Shown: piece after piece, positions 21,132 to 30,305 of the stretch
Numbering within the stretch: position 1 is the first letter of the stretch
Layout of the letters: each line of letters begins with the position of its first letter
Notes under the pieces: model-generated
The model's database searches: none
Seen by the model: only the letters and a program-made list of their open reading frames with translations
Told to the model about the DNA's origin: nothing
Translations under genes and position numbers: made by a program
NCBI GenBank assembly: GCA_014879565.1
Contig: JACSRW010000027.1
Location: 1-64,000, forward strand
DNA from: Chitinophagaceae bacterium
GTDB taxonomy: Bacteria; Bacteroidota; Bacteroidia; Chitinophagales; Chitinophagaceae
Length of the DNA stretch: 64,000 bases
Reading direction: 5' to 3'

Positions 21132-21146
21132 TGCAACCGATTGCAA
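21132..21146. promoter_or_regulatory. LacI-type operator candidate (copy 2)
   Basis: TGCAACCGATTGCAA lies one base before the ATG of the second lacI gene. It is identical over 15 bases to the core of the copy upstream of the first lacI gene. A repressor bound here would cover the ribosome landing site on DNA and block transcription passing from lacI 1 into lacI 2 and the enzyme operon. Confidence 0.72.
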
Positions 21147-21147
21147 C

Positions 21148-22179
21148 ATGAAGCCCAAAAAAGAGATAACCATCTATGATATCGCACAGCATTTGTCCCT
21201 GTCATCGGCCACGGTAAGCCGGGCGCTGCAGGATCATCCCGCTATTAATAAAAACACACGAAAGAAGATTCAGACAGCTGCCCGTGAACTGGGCTACCGC
21301 CAGAATACATTTGCCAGTAATCTCCGTAAACAAAAAACCAATACGATCGGGGTAATGGTGCATGAATTAAATTCCAACTTCATCACCTCCGTTCTGGCCG
21401 GCATTGAAAAAGTAAGCACTGAAGCGGGATACGATCTGATCATCGCCCACTCTTCGGAGTCGGCGGAAAAAGAAGCCGCCAATGCCCTGAACCTCTTTCA
21501 TAAACGGGTGGACGGACTGATTGCTTCCCTTTCTTTCGGCACCAAAGACCTGAGCCATTTTGATCCGTATGAGGAAAAAAATATTCCGGTCATCTTCTTT
21601 GACCGGGTGGAGGAAAACAGTGAAAACACCAAAGTAATTATTGACAATTACAAATGCGGCTACCAGGCCACCCGACACCTCATTGAACAGGGGTGTAAAC
21701 GGATTGTGCTGGTCACTGCAAGCCTCAAACGAAATGTTTATGCCCAGCGGCATAAAGGGTATGCCGATGCGCTCTACGACAATAATATCCCTTATGAAAA
21801 AGAAAGGGTACTGATCAAAGATCTCAGTGAACAATGCGGCGTGGAAGCTGCCCTGCAGATTCTGAAAATGAAACCACTTCCCGACGGCGTATTCATCACC
21901 AACGATTTCTCAGCCGCCGTCTGTATGCGTACCCTCCGGGAACACGGCATTAAAGTGCCGGAAGATATTGCCATTGTAGGTTTTAATAATGATGCAATCA
22001 GCAAACTCGTGGAACCGCAATTGACCACTATTGATTATCCGGGTACCGATATGGGAGAAATCGCCGCCCGGAACCTGATCAGTCATCTCCAGGGACACAG
22101 CAACCTGAAACATACCAATACCATTGTAGTACGGTCGGATCTGATTATCCGCCAGTCATCCCAACGAACCAGAAAATAA
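21148..22179 (+). CDS. LacI-family transcriptional regulator 2
   Basis: DNA-binding regulator of 343 residues and a clear paralogue of the preceding gene. The helix-turn-helix reads ITIYDIAQHLSLSSATVSRA and the hinge region has NTFASNLRKQ. The effector domain starts at NTIGVMVHELNSNFITSVLAG and ends with DLIIRQSS. The two proteins share most of the DNA-contacting region (TVSR, HPAINKNTRKKI / HPTINKNTRKKI), which supports binding to the same operator. The start codon sits one base after the palindrome. GH67 begins 13 bp after the stop. Confidence 0.93.
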   Translation: MKPKKEITIYDIAQHLSLSSATVSRALQDHPAINKNTRKKIQTAARELGYRQNTFASNLRKQKTNTIGVMVHELNSNFITSVLAGIEKVSTEAGYDLIIAHSSESAEKEAANALNLFHKRVDGLIASLSFGTKDLSHFDPYEEKNIPVIFFDRVEENSENTKVIIDNYKCGYQATRHLIEQGCKRIVLVTASLKRNVYAQRHKGYADALYDNNIPYEKERVLIKDLSEQCGVEAALQILKMKPLPDGVFITNDFSAAVCMRTLREHGIKVPEDIAIVGFNNDAISKLVEPQLTTIDYPGTDMGEIAARNLISHLQGHSNLKHTNTIVVRSDLIIRQSSQRTRK

Positions 22180-22192
22180 AAGCCGCAATTGT

Positions 22193-24337
22193 ATGAGAAA
22201 ATGCCTGCTGCTCCTCTTACTGGTCACCATAACGCTGTATGGACACACGGAAAACGGGTATGATCTGTGGTTACGTTATCCCCGCATTCCTGCAGGCCCT
22301 TATAACAACCAGGTACAGCAACTCACCGCCTCCTTTTACCTGCCCGTCACCTCTCCCACCCTGCAGGCTGCCCGGGATGAAGTACAAATAGGCAGCAGGG
22401 GTTTAACAGGAAAAATGGCAAAACCGGCATCCAAGCCACATGCGCATGTCCCCCTGCTCATCGCGGTTTATTCTCCGGAAATGGAAAAGCTAACCGGCAT
22501 ACCACCGGCTGACACAACCGGTCTCGGAGAGGAAGGATATTTAATTTATAGTAATTCAGCGGGTACCCGTTTACGGATAACCGCCCGCACTGATAAAGGC
22601 GTACTTTACGGAACCTTCCATTTTCTCCGTCTCCTTCAAACAAGACAATCACTGGAAAACCTGCGAATACACAGCCAACCCAGACTCCGGCTGCGTTTGC
22701 TGAATCACTGGGATAATCTCGACCGTACCGTGGAACGGGGTTATGCCGGCTTTTCGATCTGGAACTGGCATACGCTCCCTTCGCTTATTGATCAGCGCTA
22801 TATTGATTATGCCCGCGCCTGCGCATCTGTCGGTATTAACGGATCCGTCCTTACCAATGTAAATGCCAATGCCACAATCCTCACTCCTGCCTACCTGCTT
22901 AAAGTAAAAGCGCTGGCAGATGTATTTCGTCCCTTTGGAATAAAAGTCTATCTCACTGCCAGGTTCAGCGCTCCCATCGAATCAGGCGGATTAAAAACAG
23001 CTGACCCGCTGCATGAAGAAGTACGCCAATGGTGGAAGAATAAAGCTAAAGAGATCTATGCCCTCATACCGGATTTCGGCGGCTTCCTGGTAAAAGCCAA
23101 CAGTGAAGGGCAACCCGGCCCGCAGGATTATCAGCGTACCCATGCCGATGGCGCCAATATGCTGGGAGAAGCACTTGCCCCCCACGGAGGTATAGTGATC
23201 TGGAGAGCCTTTGTATATGCTGCAGAAAATCCGGTTGACCGGCACATGCAGGCCTATAACGATTTTGTACCCCTGGACGGAAAATTTCTTCCCAACGTGA
23301 TGGTGCAGGTAAAAAACGGGGCCATTGATTTTATGCCCCGGGAACCCTTCCATCCCCTCTTTGGCGCCATGCCAAAGACCCCGCTCATGATGGAGTTTCA
23401 GCTTACCCAGGAGTACCTGGGGCAATCCACTCACCTGGTATACCTCGCCCCGCTTTTTAAAGAAACACTGGAAAGCGATACCTGGGCTAAAGGTAAAGGC
23501 AGCATCGTTGCTAAAGTAATTGACGGCAGCCTCCACAGCCATTCCCTGAATGGCATGGCTGCTGTGGCCAATACCGGAAATGATATCAACTGGTGCGGCC
23601 ACCCGTTTGCGCAGGCCAACTGGTACGCGCTCGGCCGGCTGGCCTGGGATCATTCACTGACCAGTGAGCAAATCGCCGATGAATGGCTGCGCATGACCTT
23701 CAGCAATGAAAAAAAATTCATCAACCCGGTCAAAAAAATAATGCTGGAAAGCCGGGATATACTGGTAGATTATATGAATCCGCTGGGTCTTCACCATATC
23801 ATGGGAACCGGCCATCATTACGGACCTGCGCCATGGGTAAACGACCAGCGCCGGCCAGAATGGAACCCGGTTTATTATCACCGGGCCGACAGCAACGGAC
23901 TCGGTTTTAACAGAACCGCCACCGGCAGTAAAGCCCTCGCGCAGTATTCGCCTGAAGTACGCGCCTTATGGGAAGATCCGGCTGACTGTGATGAAAAATA
24001 CCTGCTCTGGTTTCATCATATTCCCTGGCAACAGCAACTGAGTAGCGGCCGTAACCTCTGGGATGAACTGGTGTACCGGTATTACACCGGTACAGCCCGG
24101 GTGAAAACCATACAGGAGACCTGGAATACGGTCAGACCCTGGGTTGACAGGGAACGACACGAACAGGTCCGCCAATTACTCAACATCCAGTATGAAGAAG
24201 CTGTCTGGTGGCGAAATGCCTGTCTTCTTTACTTCAGCGGGTTCAGCGGACGGCCGATTCCCGGCAACTTTGAACAACCGGATAAAACACTTGATTATTA
24301 TAAAAGCCTGCGTTTTCCGTACGCACCCGGAAACTGA
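22193..24337 (+). CDS. GH67 alpha-glucuronidase
   Basis: Removes (4-O-methyl)-D-glucuronic acid from the non-reducing terminal xylose of xylo-oligosaccharides; 714 residues, normal for GH67. A signal peptide is present (about 1-19), so the enzyme is exported, probably periplasmic. The candidate general acid is E305 in VKANSEGQPGP and the general bases are D379 in NGAIDFMPREP and E407 in LTQEYLG; their spacing agrees with characterised GH67 enzymes. The stretch GFSIWNWHTLPSL is typical of the family. It starts 13 bp after lacI 2 and 22 bp before the SDR gene. Its product fits the mannonate dehydratase at the other end of the locus. Confidence 0.95.
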   Translation: MRKCLLLLLLVTITLYGHTENGYDLWLRYPRIPAGPYNNQVQQLTASFYLPVTSPTLQAARDEVQIGSRGLTGKMAKPASKPHAHVPLLIAVYSPEMEKLTGIPPADTTGLGEEGYLIYSNSAGTRLRITARTDKGVLYGTFHFLRLLQTRQSLENLRIHSQPRLRLRLLNHWDNLDRTVERGYAGFSIWNWHTLPSLIDQRYIDYARACASVGINGSVLTNVNANATILTPAYLLKVKALADVFRPFGIKVYLTARFSAPIESGGLKTADPLHEEVRQWWKNKAKEIYALIPDFGGFLVKANSEGQPGPQDYQRTHADGANMLGEALAPHGGIVIWRAFVYAAENPVDRHMQAYNDFVPLDGKFLPNVMVQVKNGAIDFMPREPFHPLFGAMPKTPLMMEFQLTQEYLGQSTHLVYLAPLFKETLESDTWAKGKGSIVAKVIDGSLHSHSLNGMAAVANTGNDINWCGHPFAQANWYALGRLAWDHSLTSEQIADEWLRMTFSNEKKFINPVKKIMLESRDILVDYMNPLGLHHIMGTGHHYGPAPWVNDQRRPEWNPVYYHRADSNGLGFNRTATGSKALAQYSPEVRALWEDPADCDEKYLLWFHHIPWQQQLSSGRNLWDELVYRYYTGTARVKTIQETWNTVRPWVDRERHEQVRQLLNIQYEEAVWWRNACLLYFSGFSGRPIPGNFEQPDKTLDYYKSLRFPYAPGN

Positions 24338-24359
24338 TCAGGCACCTATATTTTTATAA

Positions 24360-25100
24360 ATGATGCAAAAAACTGCACTCGTAACCGGCGGAGGATCCGG
24401 CCTTGGCCTGGCTATCGCCCGCCAGTTTACCCTTAAAGGTATCCGCACCATCATTGCCGGACGTGATGAAGAAAAACTGAACAAAGCCAGGGAAATAATC
24501 GGCGACAACTGCTTTACTGCTGCTTTTGATCTTACCAATCTGAGCGGCATTCCCGGTTTTGTATCTGATCTTATCCGGCAATACGGAGAAATAGATATCC
24601 TTGTAAACAATGCCGGGATTAACCAGAAAAAAGAATTTACGGAGGTCACCGATGAAGATTTTCACCGGATCATGACCACCAATGTGTCGGCGGTTTTTTC
24701 GCTTAGCCGGGAGCTGGTTAAACATATGCTGCCACGCAAAAGCGGATGCATCATACATATCAGCTCCATGGCAGCGCAGTACGGTATCCCGAAAGTGATC
24801 GCCTACAGTGCCAGTAAAACGGCAATTGAGGGAATGACCCGGGCTATGGCTGTGGAACTCTCTCCTCATGGCATCCGGGTGAATGCCATCGCGCCGGGAT
24901 TTATTTACTCGGACATGACCGCCAAAGCCCTTGACAGCGATCCCGAAAGAAAAGCAAAAGTATTTGGCCGTACACCACTCGGGTATATGGGACAGCCGGA
25001 TGATATTGGTCATGCAGCCGCCTTCCTGGTTTCTGATGAAGCAGCTTATATTACCGGCGTCATCCTGCCTGTAGACGGTGGAAACAGTATCGGTTTCTGA
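24360..25100 (+). CDS. SDR oxidoreductase, candidate fructuronate/mannonate reductase
   Basis: Classical short-chain dehydrogenase of 246 residues. The cofactor motif is TGGGSGLG near the N-terminus, NNAG follows, and the catalytic Ser, Tyr and Lys lie in HISSMAAQYG and AYSASK. The C-terminus GVILPVDGG is typical. It lies between GH67 and GH115. The locus has uxuA but no classical UxuB, and in Bacillus an SDR (YjmF) is reported as mannonate oxidoreductase, so this enzyme may reduce fructuronate to mannonate. That role is inference; a gluconate or other sugar-acid dehydrogenase is the main alternative. Either of the first two Met codons could be the start. Confidence 0.85.
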   Translation: MMQKTALVTGGGSGLGLAIARQFTLKGIRTIIAGRDEEKLNKAREIIGDNCFTAAFDLTNLSGIPGFVSDLIRQYGEIDILVNNAGINQKKEFTEVTDEDFHRIMTTNVSAVFSLSRELVKHMLPRKSGCIIHISSMAAQYGIPKVIAYSASKTAIEGMTRAMAVELSPHGIRVNAIAPGFIYSDMTAKALDSDPERKAKVFGRTPLGYMGQPDDIGHAAAFLVSDEAAYITGVILPVDGGNSIGF

Positions 25101-25112
25101 AAGCAAACCCTC

Positions 25113-27707
25113 ATGCACAGCGTTAAATTTATATTAGCCATCCTCTTCCTGATGATCCTGCATCAACAGGGCAAACCACAACTGGTAACGGATAAACCAG
25201 GCCCCTTCCCCCTGAAAGATGCCGTAATACTGGTTGATACAACCGACCATCCCCTGGTTCTCAAAGCAGTTACATTGCTCCAGGCTGACCTGGAAAAACT
25301 AACCGGTAAGAAACCACCGATTCTTTATCGCATTCCGGAAAATCCGCAACCGATTATCCTCGCTGGCAGTGCCGACCGTTCCGCTTTTATCCGCGAGCTG
25401 GATAAGGAAAAAAAAATTAATCTGAAGCCCATCCGTAATAAATGGGAAGCCTACCTGATCAAAAGCCAGCCGGGACTATTTCAACCCGGTGGCCAGGTAT
25501 TACTGGTTACAGGTGCCGACAGGCGGGGAACTGCCTATGGCATTTTTGAATGCAGCCGCCTGCTGGGTATTTCTCCCTGGTACTGGTGGGCCGATGTGCC
25601 GGTACAGCAAAAACCCGGAGCTTTCCTCGCTACGAACTTTTACAAATCAGAAGCACCCAAAGTGAAATACCGGGGCATTTTCATAAATGATGAGGCCCCC
25701 TGTCTCAGCAACTGGACAAAGGAAAAATTCGGCGGTTTCAACCACCGGTTTTATGAAAAAGTCTTTGAATTGTTGCTCCGGCTGAAAGCCAATTATCTCT
25801 GGCCCGCAATGTGGGGCAATGCCTTTTATGATGATGACAGCCTGAATATCCGGGCTGCCGACGAATACGGAATCGTAATCGGCACTTCCCACCATGAGCC
25901 ATTAATGCGGGCTCATGATGAATGGCGCCGCTACGGAAAAGGAAAATGGAATTATGACAGTAATGCCGTCCGCCTGAAGGAATTCTGGCGACAGGGTATG
26001 TTGCGTGCAACCAATGAAAAAATTGTCAGTATTGGCATGCGGGGAGACGGGGATGAACCCATGAGCCGGGAAACCGCCACCGCCTTACTGGAACGTATCG
26101 TGAAAGACCAGCGGGACATCATCCGGCAGGTGACCGGTAAACGACCGGAAGCCACCCCGCAGCTCTGGGCCCTCTATAAAGAAGTACAGGATTATTATGA
26201 CAAAGGCATGCGCGTACCGGATGATGTCACTTTGCTTTTATGTGATGACAACTGGGGTAACCTGCGTAAACTACCCCGTATAGGTGAAAAACCGCGTTCC
26301 GGAGGCTATGGTCTCTATTATCATTTTGATTATGTCGGCGCTCCGCGTAATTATAAATGGCTGAACACAAATTCCCTTTCCCGGGTATGGGAACAACTCC
26401 ACCTGGCCTGGCAGCACCAGGTCCGGAATATCTGGATCGTCAATGTAGGTGATATCAAACCCATGGAACTACCGATTTCTTTTTTCCTGGATTACGCCTG
26501 GAATCCGGAAGGCACCGGCCCCGGTGACCTGGAGAAATGGACAAAAGACTGGGCTGCAGCCCAGTTTGGCAAAACAGTCAGTGATGCCGTTTCGCCTATT
26601 CTTCTCCGTTATTCCCAACTCAGCAGCCGCCGCAAACCAGAGCTCCTGGATGACAAAACCTATAGCCTGGAAAATCACGGCGAGTTTTACCGGGTTGTTA
26701 AAGAATGGAAAGACCTGCTGGACAGCGCCGAAATCACCGGACGATCCCTGCCCGCAGAAACCAACGACGCCTATTTCCAGCTGGTGCTGCACCCGGTAAA
26801 AGCCCTGGCTAACCTGCATGACATGTATCTGCACGTTGCCCTTAATAAAAAAGCAGCAACTGAGAACGACGGGAAAGCCAATGTGTATGCACAGCGGGTT
26901 AAGGAACTATATACGCATGACTCCCTGATTACACTGGCCTATCACCGGATGAAGGATGGGAAATGGAATCATATGATGAGCCAGACGCATATCGGGTATA
27001 CCTACTGGCAGCAGCCGCCTGTAAACCGGATGCCGGCAGTTGCCACCCTGCCGGATGCTGTACCCCCTCTGCCGGAGAAAAAAATTTTTTCAGATATCGC
27101 GGTAGCACGGGTACCAGACCATCTTTCAGGGAATATTTTTTACCAGGAAGAAACAGCCGGTGTATCCATTCAGGCCGCCCATTTCACACGGGCTTATCAT
27201 ACACGCGGAATCAAGTGGACTGTACTACCTTATCATGGTCGAAACGGGGATGCGATAACTCCCTTCCCGGTAACCGGAGCGGTACAACAACCTGGCAAAG
27301 ACGGGCCCAGGCTTGAGTATGACTTTTACACCTACAGCAAAGACACATTTACCCTGCACGTATATTGTTCCCCCACCCTCAATTATCACAATCTTCCGGA
27401 AGGACTGCAGTTCGCTGTATCGGTGGATAATGCCCCGCCGCAACGCATCAGCCTGAATAAAGACGATGTGGGGGATAAAGCAGCCGGCCAGGGTAGCTGG
27501 GCCCGCTGGGTTGCCGAAAACTGCATCATCAAAACCAGCAAACATGTAATTCCCGAAGCAGGGAAACATACACTAACCTTCTGGATGGTATCACCGGGTG
27601 TGGTGCTGCAGCAACTGGTTCTTGACTTTGGAGATCTGAAAAAAACATACCTCGGACCGCCCGAAACAATCATTAAACAAAATAAGCAAGAACATGAAAA
27701 GAAATAA
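25113..27707 (+). CDS. GH115 xylan alpha-glucuronidase
   Basis: Removes (methyl)glucuronic acid from internal as well as terminal xylose residues of xylan; 864 residues, in the usual range. A signal peptide (about 1-22) directs export. Typical features are GADRRGTAYGIFECSRLLGISPWYWW, the catalytic-domain segments GIFINDEAPCLSNW and LKANYLWPAMW, and MRGDGDEPM. A C-terminal beta-sandwich region follows from about residue 650. The gene starts 12 bp after the SDR stop and overlaps the start of the GH10 gene by 14 bp, implying translational coupling. It complements GH67, which needs terminal substitution. Confidence 0.94.
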   Translation: MHSVKFILAILFLMILHQQGKPQLVTDKPGPFPLKDAVILVDTTDHPLVLKAVTLLQADLEKLTGKKPPILYRIPENPQPIILAGSADRSAFIRELDKEKKINLKPIRNKWEAYLIKSQPGLFQPGGQVLLVTGADRRGTAYGIFECSRLLGISPWYWWADVPVQQKPGAFLATNFYKSEAPKVKYRGIFINDEAPCLSNWTKEKFGGFNHRFYEKVFELLLRLKANYLWPAMWGNAFYDDDSLNIRAADEYGIVIGTSHHEPLMRAHDEWRRYGKGKWNYDSNAVRLKEFWRQGMLRATNEKIVSIGMRGDGDEPMSRETATALLERIVKDQRDIIRQVTGKRPEATPQLWALYKEVQDYYDKGMRVPDDVTLLLCDDNWGNLRKLPRIGEKPRSGGYGLYYHFDYVGAPRNYKWLNTNSLSRVWEQLHLAWQHQVRNIWIVNVGDIKPMELPISFFLDYAWNPEGTGPGDLEKWTKDWAAAQFGKTVSDAVSPILLRYSQLSSRRKPELLDDKTYSLENHGEFYRVVKEWKDLLDSAEITGRSLPAETNDAYFQLVLHPVKALANLHDMYLHVALNKKAATENDGKANVYAQRVKELYTHDSLITLAYHRMKDGKWNHMMSQTHIGYTYWQQPPVNRMPAVATLPDAVPPLPEKKIFSDIAVARVPDHLSGNIFYQEETAGVSIQAAHFTRAYHTRGIKWTVLPYHGRNGDAITPFPVTGAVQQPGKDGPRLEYDFYTYSKDTFTLHVYCSPTLNYHNLPEGLQFAVSVDNAPPQRISLNKDDVGDKAAGQGSWARWVAENCIIKTSKHVIPEAGKHTLTFWMVSPGVVLQQLVLDFGDLKKTYLGPPETIIKQNKQEHEKK

Positions 27708-28830
27708 TTGGATATTTTTCCTGCCGCTGGTTTTATTCAGTTGCAGCGGACCAAAGAATTTAACCGGAGAAAAAGAACTCCCTTCCCTGAAAAAAATGTT
27801 TCAGCAGGATTTCCATATCGGTGCAGCCCTCAGCGCCCCCCAGATTCAGCAAAAAGATTCCGCCACAAACCGGCTGATTCAAAAACAGTTTGGTTCCATT
27901 ACGGCAGAAAACATCATGAAATGTGAGGTGATTCACCCGGAATGGAACCGGTATTCCTTTGAACTGGCGGATCAGTTTGTGGACTACGGCCGGAAGAACA
28001 GGATGTTTATTGTGGGCCATACCCTGATCTGGCACAGCCAGCTTTCCCCGTTTGTACAAAAAATCAAAAACAGGGATTCAATGCAGCTGTTTATGGAAAA
28101 TCATATCCGCACCATCGTATCACGTTACAAAGGCAAAGTAAATGGCTGGGATGTGGTGAATGAAGCGCTGAACGAAGACGGAACCTACCGCAAATCCATT
28201 TTCTATGAGCTGCTGGGGGAGGATTTTATTATTACCGCCTTCCGGCTTGCACAGGAAGCGGATCCCGGGGCTGCGCTCTATTATAACGATTACAACATTG
28301 AACAACCTAAAAAAAGAGCCGGTGCCATCGCCATCATAAAAAAACTGCAGGCGGCCGGTGTAAGAGTGGATGGCGTAGGTATACAGGGACACTGGCGTTC
28401 CTATAAAGTACCCCTGCAGGATATTGAAGAAAGTATCCGGGACTTTGCCGCGCTGGGGGTTAAAGTACATTTTACAGAACTGGACCTGGGTGTGCTCCCC
28501 AATCCCTGGGACAGTGATGCCGCTGATGTGAATATGAAAGCGGAATACAGCGCAAAAATGAATCCCTATGCCGGAGGACTTCCCGATTCTGTAGCCACAC
28601 AGCAGGCCGGCAGCTATGGAGAACTATTCCGCCTTTTCCTGAAATATAAAGATGAGATTGACCGTGTCACTTTCTGGGGTGTACACGACGGACAGTCCTG
28701 GCTGAATGGCTGGCCCATCAGAGGCCGGACCAACTACCCCCTCCTTTTTGACAGGAAACTGCAGCCCAAGCCAGCATTTTTCAAAGTAACGGAAACCAAA
28801 ACAAATCCTTCCTCCCGTAAATCTTTCTGA
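27694..28830 (+). CDS. GH10 endo-1,4-beta-xylanase, lipoprotein
   Basis: Endo-xylanase of 378 residues. The short signal peptide ends in a lipobox with Cys17 (LVLFSC), so the enzyme is lipid-anchored in the periplasm or on the surface. The acid/base is E157 in DVVNEAL and the nucleophile E262 in FTELDLG; the subsite motif GHTLIWHSQ is present. No carbohydrate-binding module is visible. The start codon lies inside the end of GH115. GH10 enzymes leave short glucuronylated products that suit GH67. Together with the GH30 enzyme, the locus has two xylanases of different specificity. Confidence 0.96.
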   Translation: MKRNNWIFFLPLVLFSCSGPKNLTGEKELPSLKKMFQQDFHIGAALSAPQIQQKDSATNRLIQKQFGSITAENIMKCEVIHPEWNRYSFELADQFVDYGRKNRMFIVGHTLIWHSQLSPFVQKIKNRDSMQLFMENHIRTIVSRYKGKVNGWDVVNEALNEDGTYRKSIFYELLGEDFIITAFRLAQEADPGAALYYNDYNIEQPKKRAGAIAIIKKLQAAGVRVDGVGIQGHWRSYKVPLQDIEESIRDFAALGVKVHFTELDLGVLPNPWDSDAADVNMKAEYSAKMNPYAGGLPDSVATQQAGSYGELFRLFLKYKDEIDRVTFWGVHDGQSWLNGWPIRGRTNYPLLFDRKLQPKPAFFKVTETKTNPSSRKSF

Positions 28831-28841
28831 ACAATCCTTAA

Positions 28842-30296
28842 ATGTTTGACCATATGACATCGTCTCCCGCTCCAAAACTATCTGTGCTTGAAAAAATCGG
28901 CTATAGCCTGGGAGACCTGGCTGCCAACCTCGTCTTTCAGACATTGATGACCTACCTGGCCTATTTCTATACCGACATTTACGGTTTGAAGTCCGGAGAT
29001 GCATCAGCCATTATGCTGGTGGTGGGGCTCGTAGCCGCATTCGGTTTTAATCCCCTGGTGGGGGCCCTTGCCGACCGGACAGTTTCCCGTTGGGGAAAAT
29101 TCAGACCCTGGATTCTCTGGACAGCCGTTCCATTAGGTGTGGTGGCCCTGCTGGCCTTTACCACACCGGATTTCTCCTATAAAGGGAAAATGATCTATGC
29201 CGCTCTTACCTATACCCTGCTCCTGCTGCTGTATGCGGCCAACAATCTTCCCTATTCTGCCCTGAGCGGGGTCATCACAGGAGATATGAAGGAAAGAAAC
29301 AGTTTGTCATCCTACCGTTTTGTCGCTGTCATGTTCGCGCAGTTTTTTGTACAGGTGTTTATGTTACCGATCATTGTTTCTGCCGGTGGCGGCGATAAAG
29401 CTGCAGGTATTGAAATCGTCATGACCTGGCTGGCAATTATCGGCACCCTGATGCTGCTGATTACATTTTTTACCACCCGGGAACGTATTGTACCCAGACC
29501 TGAACAGAAATCTAGCCTGAAAGAAGACCTGGGAGACCTGACAAAAAACAAGCCCTGGGTGATCATGCTGCTGCTTACCACGCTCGTCTTTATCACCCTT
29601 GCCATGAAGGGAGGCGCCTATGTTTATTATTTTAAAAACTATGTTGATAAGGAAAGCCTGACCCGCTTTATTGAACCCATAACCGGCATGCTTTCGGGCA
29701 TGGGTATGAACTTTTTCGGGGAAGACCCGGTATCTGCGGGATTCGGGCTCTTTAACGCCGGTGGTATCCTGTTTATGATCGTGGGCATTACCTTATCAAA
29801 GGGCCTGGCCGACCGGTACGGGAAAAGAGATGTTTTCGGCATCGCGCTGTTCATCTCTACGCTCTTTGTACTGTTCTTTTATTTTTTCTCCCCGTCTTCC
29901 GTGCCGCTGATCTTCCTCTCACAGGTGTTTCATGGTTTTTTTTACGGGATCACTATTCCCCTGCTCTGGGCTATGATTGCGGATGTAGCGGACTACAGCG
30001 AATGGAAAAATAACCGCCGGGCGACCGCCATCATTTTTTCAGCGATGATGGTGGGCTTAAAAACAGGACTCAGTATTGGCGCTTCCCTGCTGGCCAAACT
30101 GCTGGATCTTTACCAGTATGTTCCCAACAGCGATGCCGCCCAGTCTGAAAAAGCCGTATTGGGCACCAAAATGCTGGTCAGTGTCTTCCCCTCCATCCCC
30201 TTCCTGGCCGGTGTTGCCTTATTATTCTTTTACGGTATTAATAAAACGATGGAAACCCGTATTGAAACCGACCTGAAACAAAGACGTCAGGCCTAA
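28842..30296 (+). CDS. GPH-family sugar:cation symporter (MFS)
   Basis: Inner-membrane importer of 484 residues with about 12 hydrophobic helices. The N-terminus KIGYSLGDLAANLVFQTLMTYL is the characteristic glycoside-pentoside-hexuronide start, and NPLVGALADRT and the late segment IADVADYSEWKNNRRAT are also diagnostic. The start may be at 28842 or at the second Met at 28854. The gene stands between GH10 and a GH43 that lacks a signal peptide, so it most likely imports xylo-oligosaccharides or aldouronic acids for that cytoplasmic enzyme. Substrate is inferred from position. Confidence 0.92.
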   Translation: MFDHMTSSPAPKLSVLEKIGYSLGDLAANLVFQTLMTYLAYFYTDIYGLKSGDASAIMLVVGLVAAFGFNPLVGALADRTVSRWGKFRPWILWTAVPLGVVALLAFTTPDFSYKGKMIYAALTYTLLLLLYAANNLPYSALSGVITGDMKERNSLSSYRFVAVMFAQFFVQVFMLPIIVSAGGGDKAAGIEIVMTWLAIIGTLMLLITFFTTRERIVPRPEQKSSLKEDLGDLTKNKPWVIMLLLTTLVFITLAMKGGAYVYYFKNYVDKESLTRFIEPITGMLSGMGMNFFGEDPVSAGFGLFNAGGILFMIVGITLSKGLADRYGKRDVFGIALFISTLFVLFFYFFSPSSVPLIFLSQVFHGFFYGITIPLLWAMIADVADYSEWKNNRRATAIIFSAMMVGLKTGLSIGASLLAKLLDLYQYVPNSDAAQSEKAVLGTKMLVSVFPSIPFLAGVALLFFYGINKTMETRIETDLKQRRQA

Positions 30297-30305
30297 ATCC
30301 TGTAT

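Noticed and set aside
20446-21192. Minus-strand frame of 248 codons opposite lacI 1
   Set aside because: Antisense to a full LacI gene and runs through the second operator; no domain seen.
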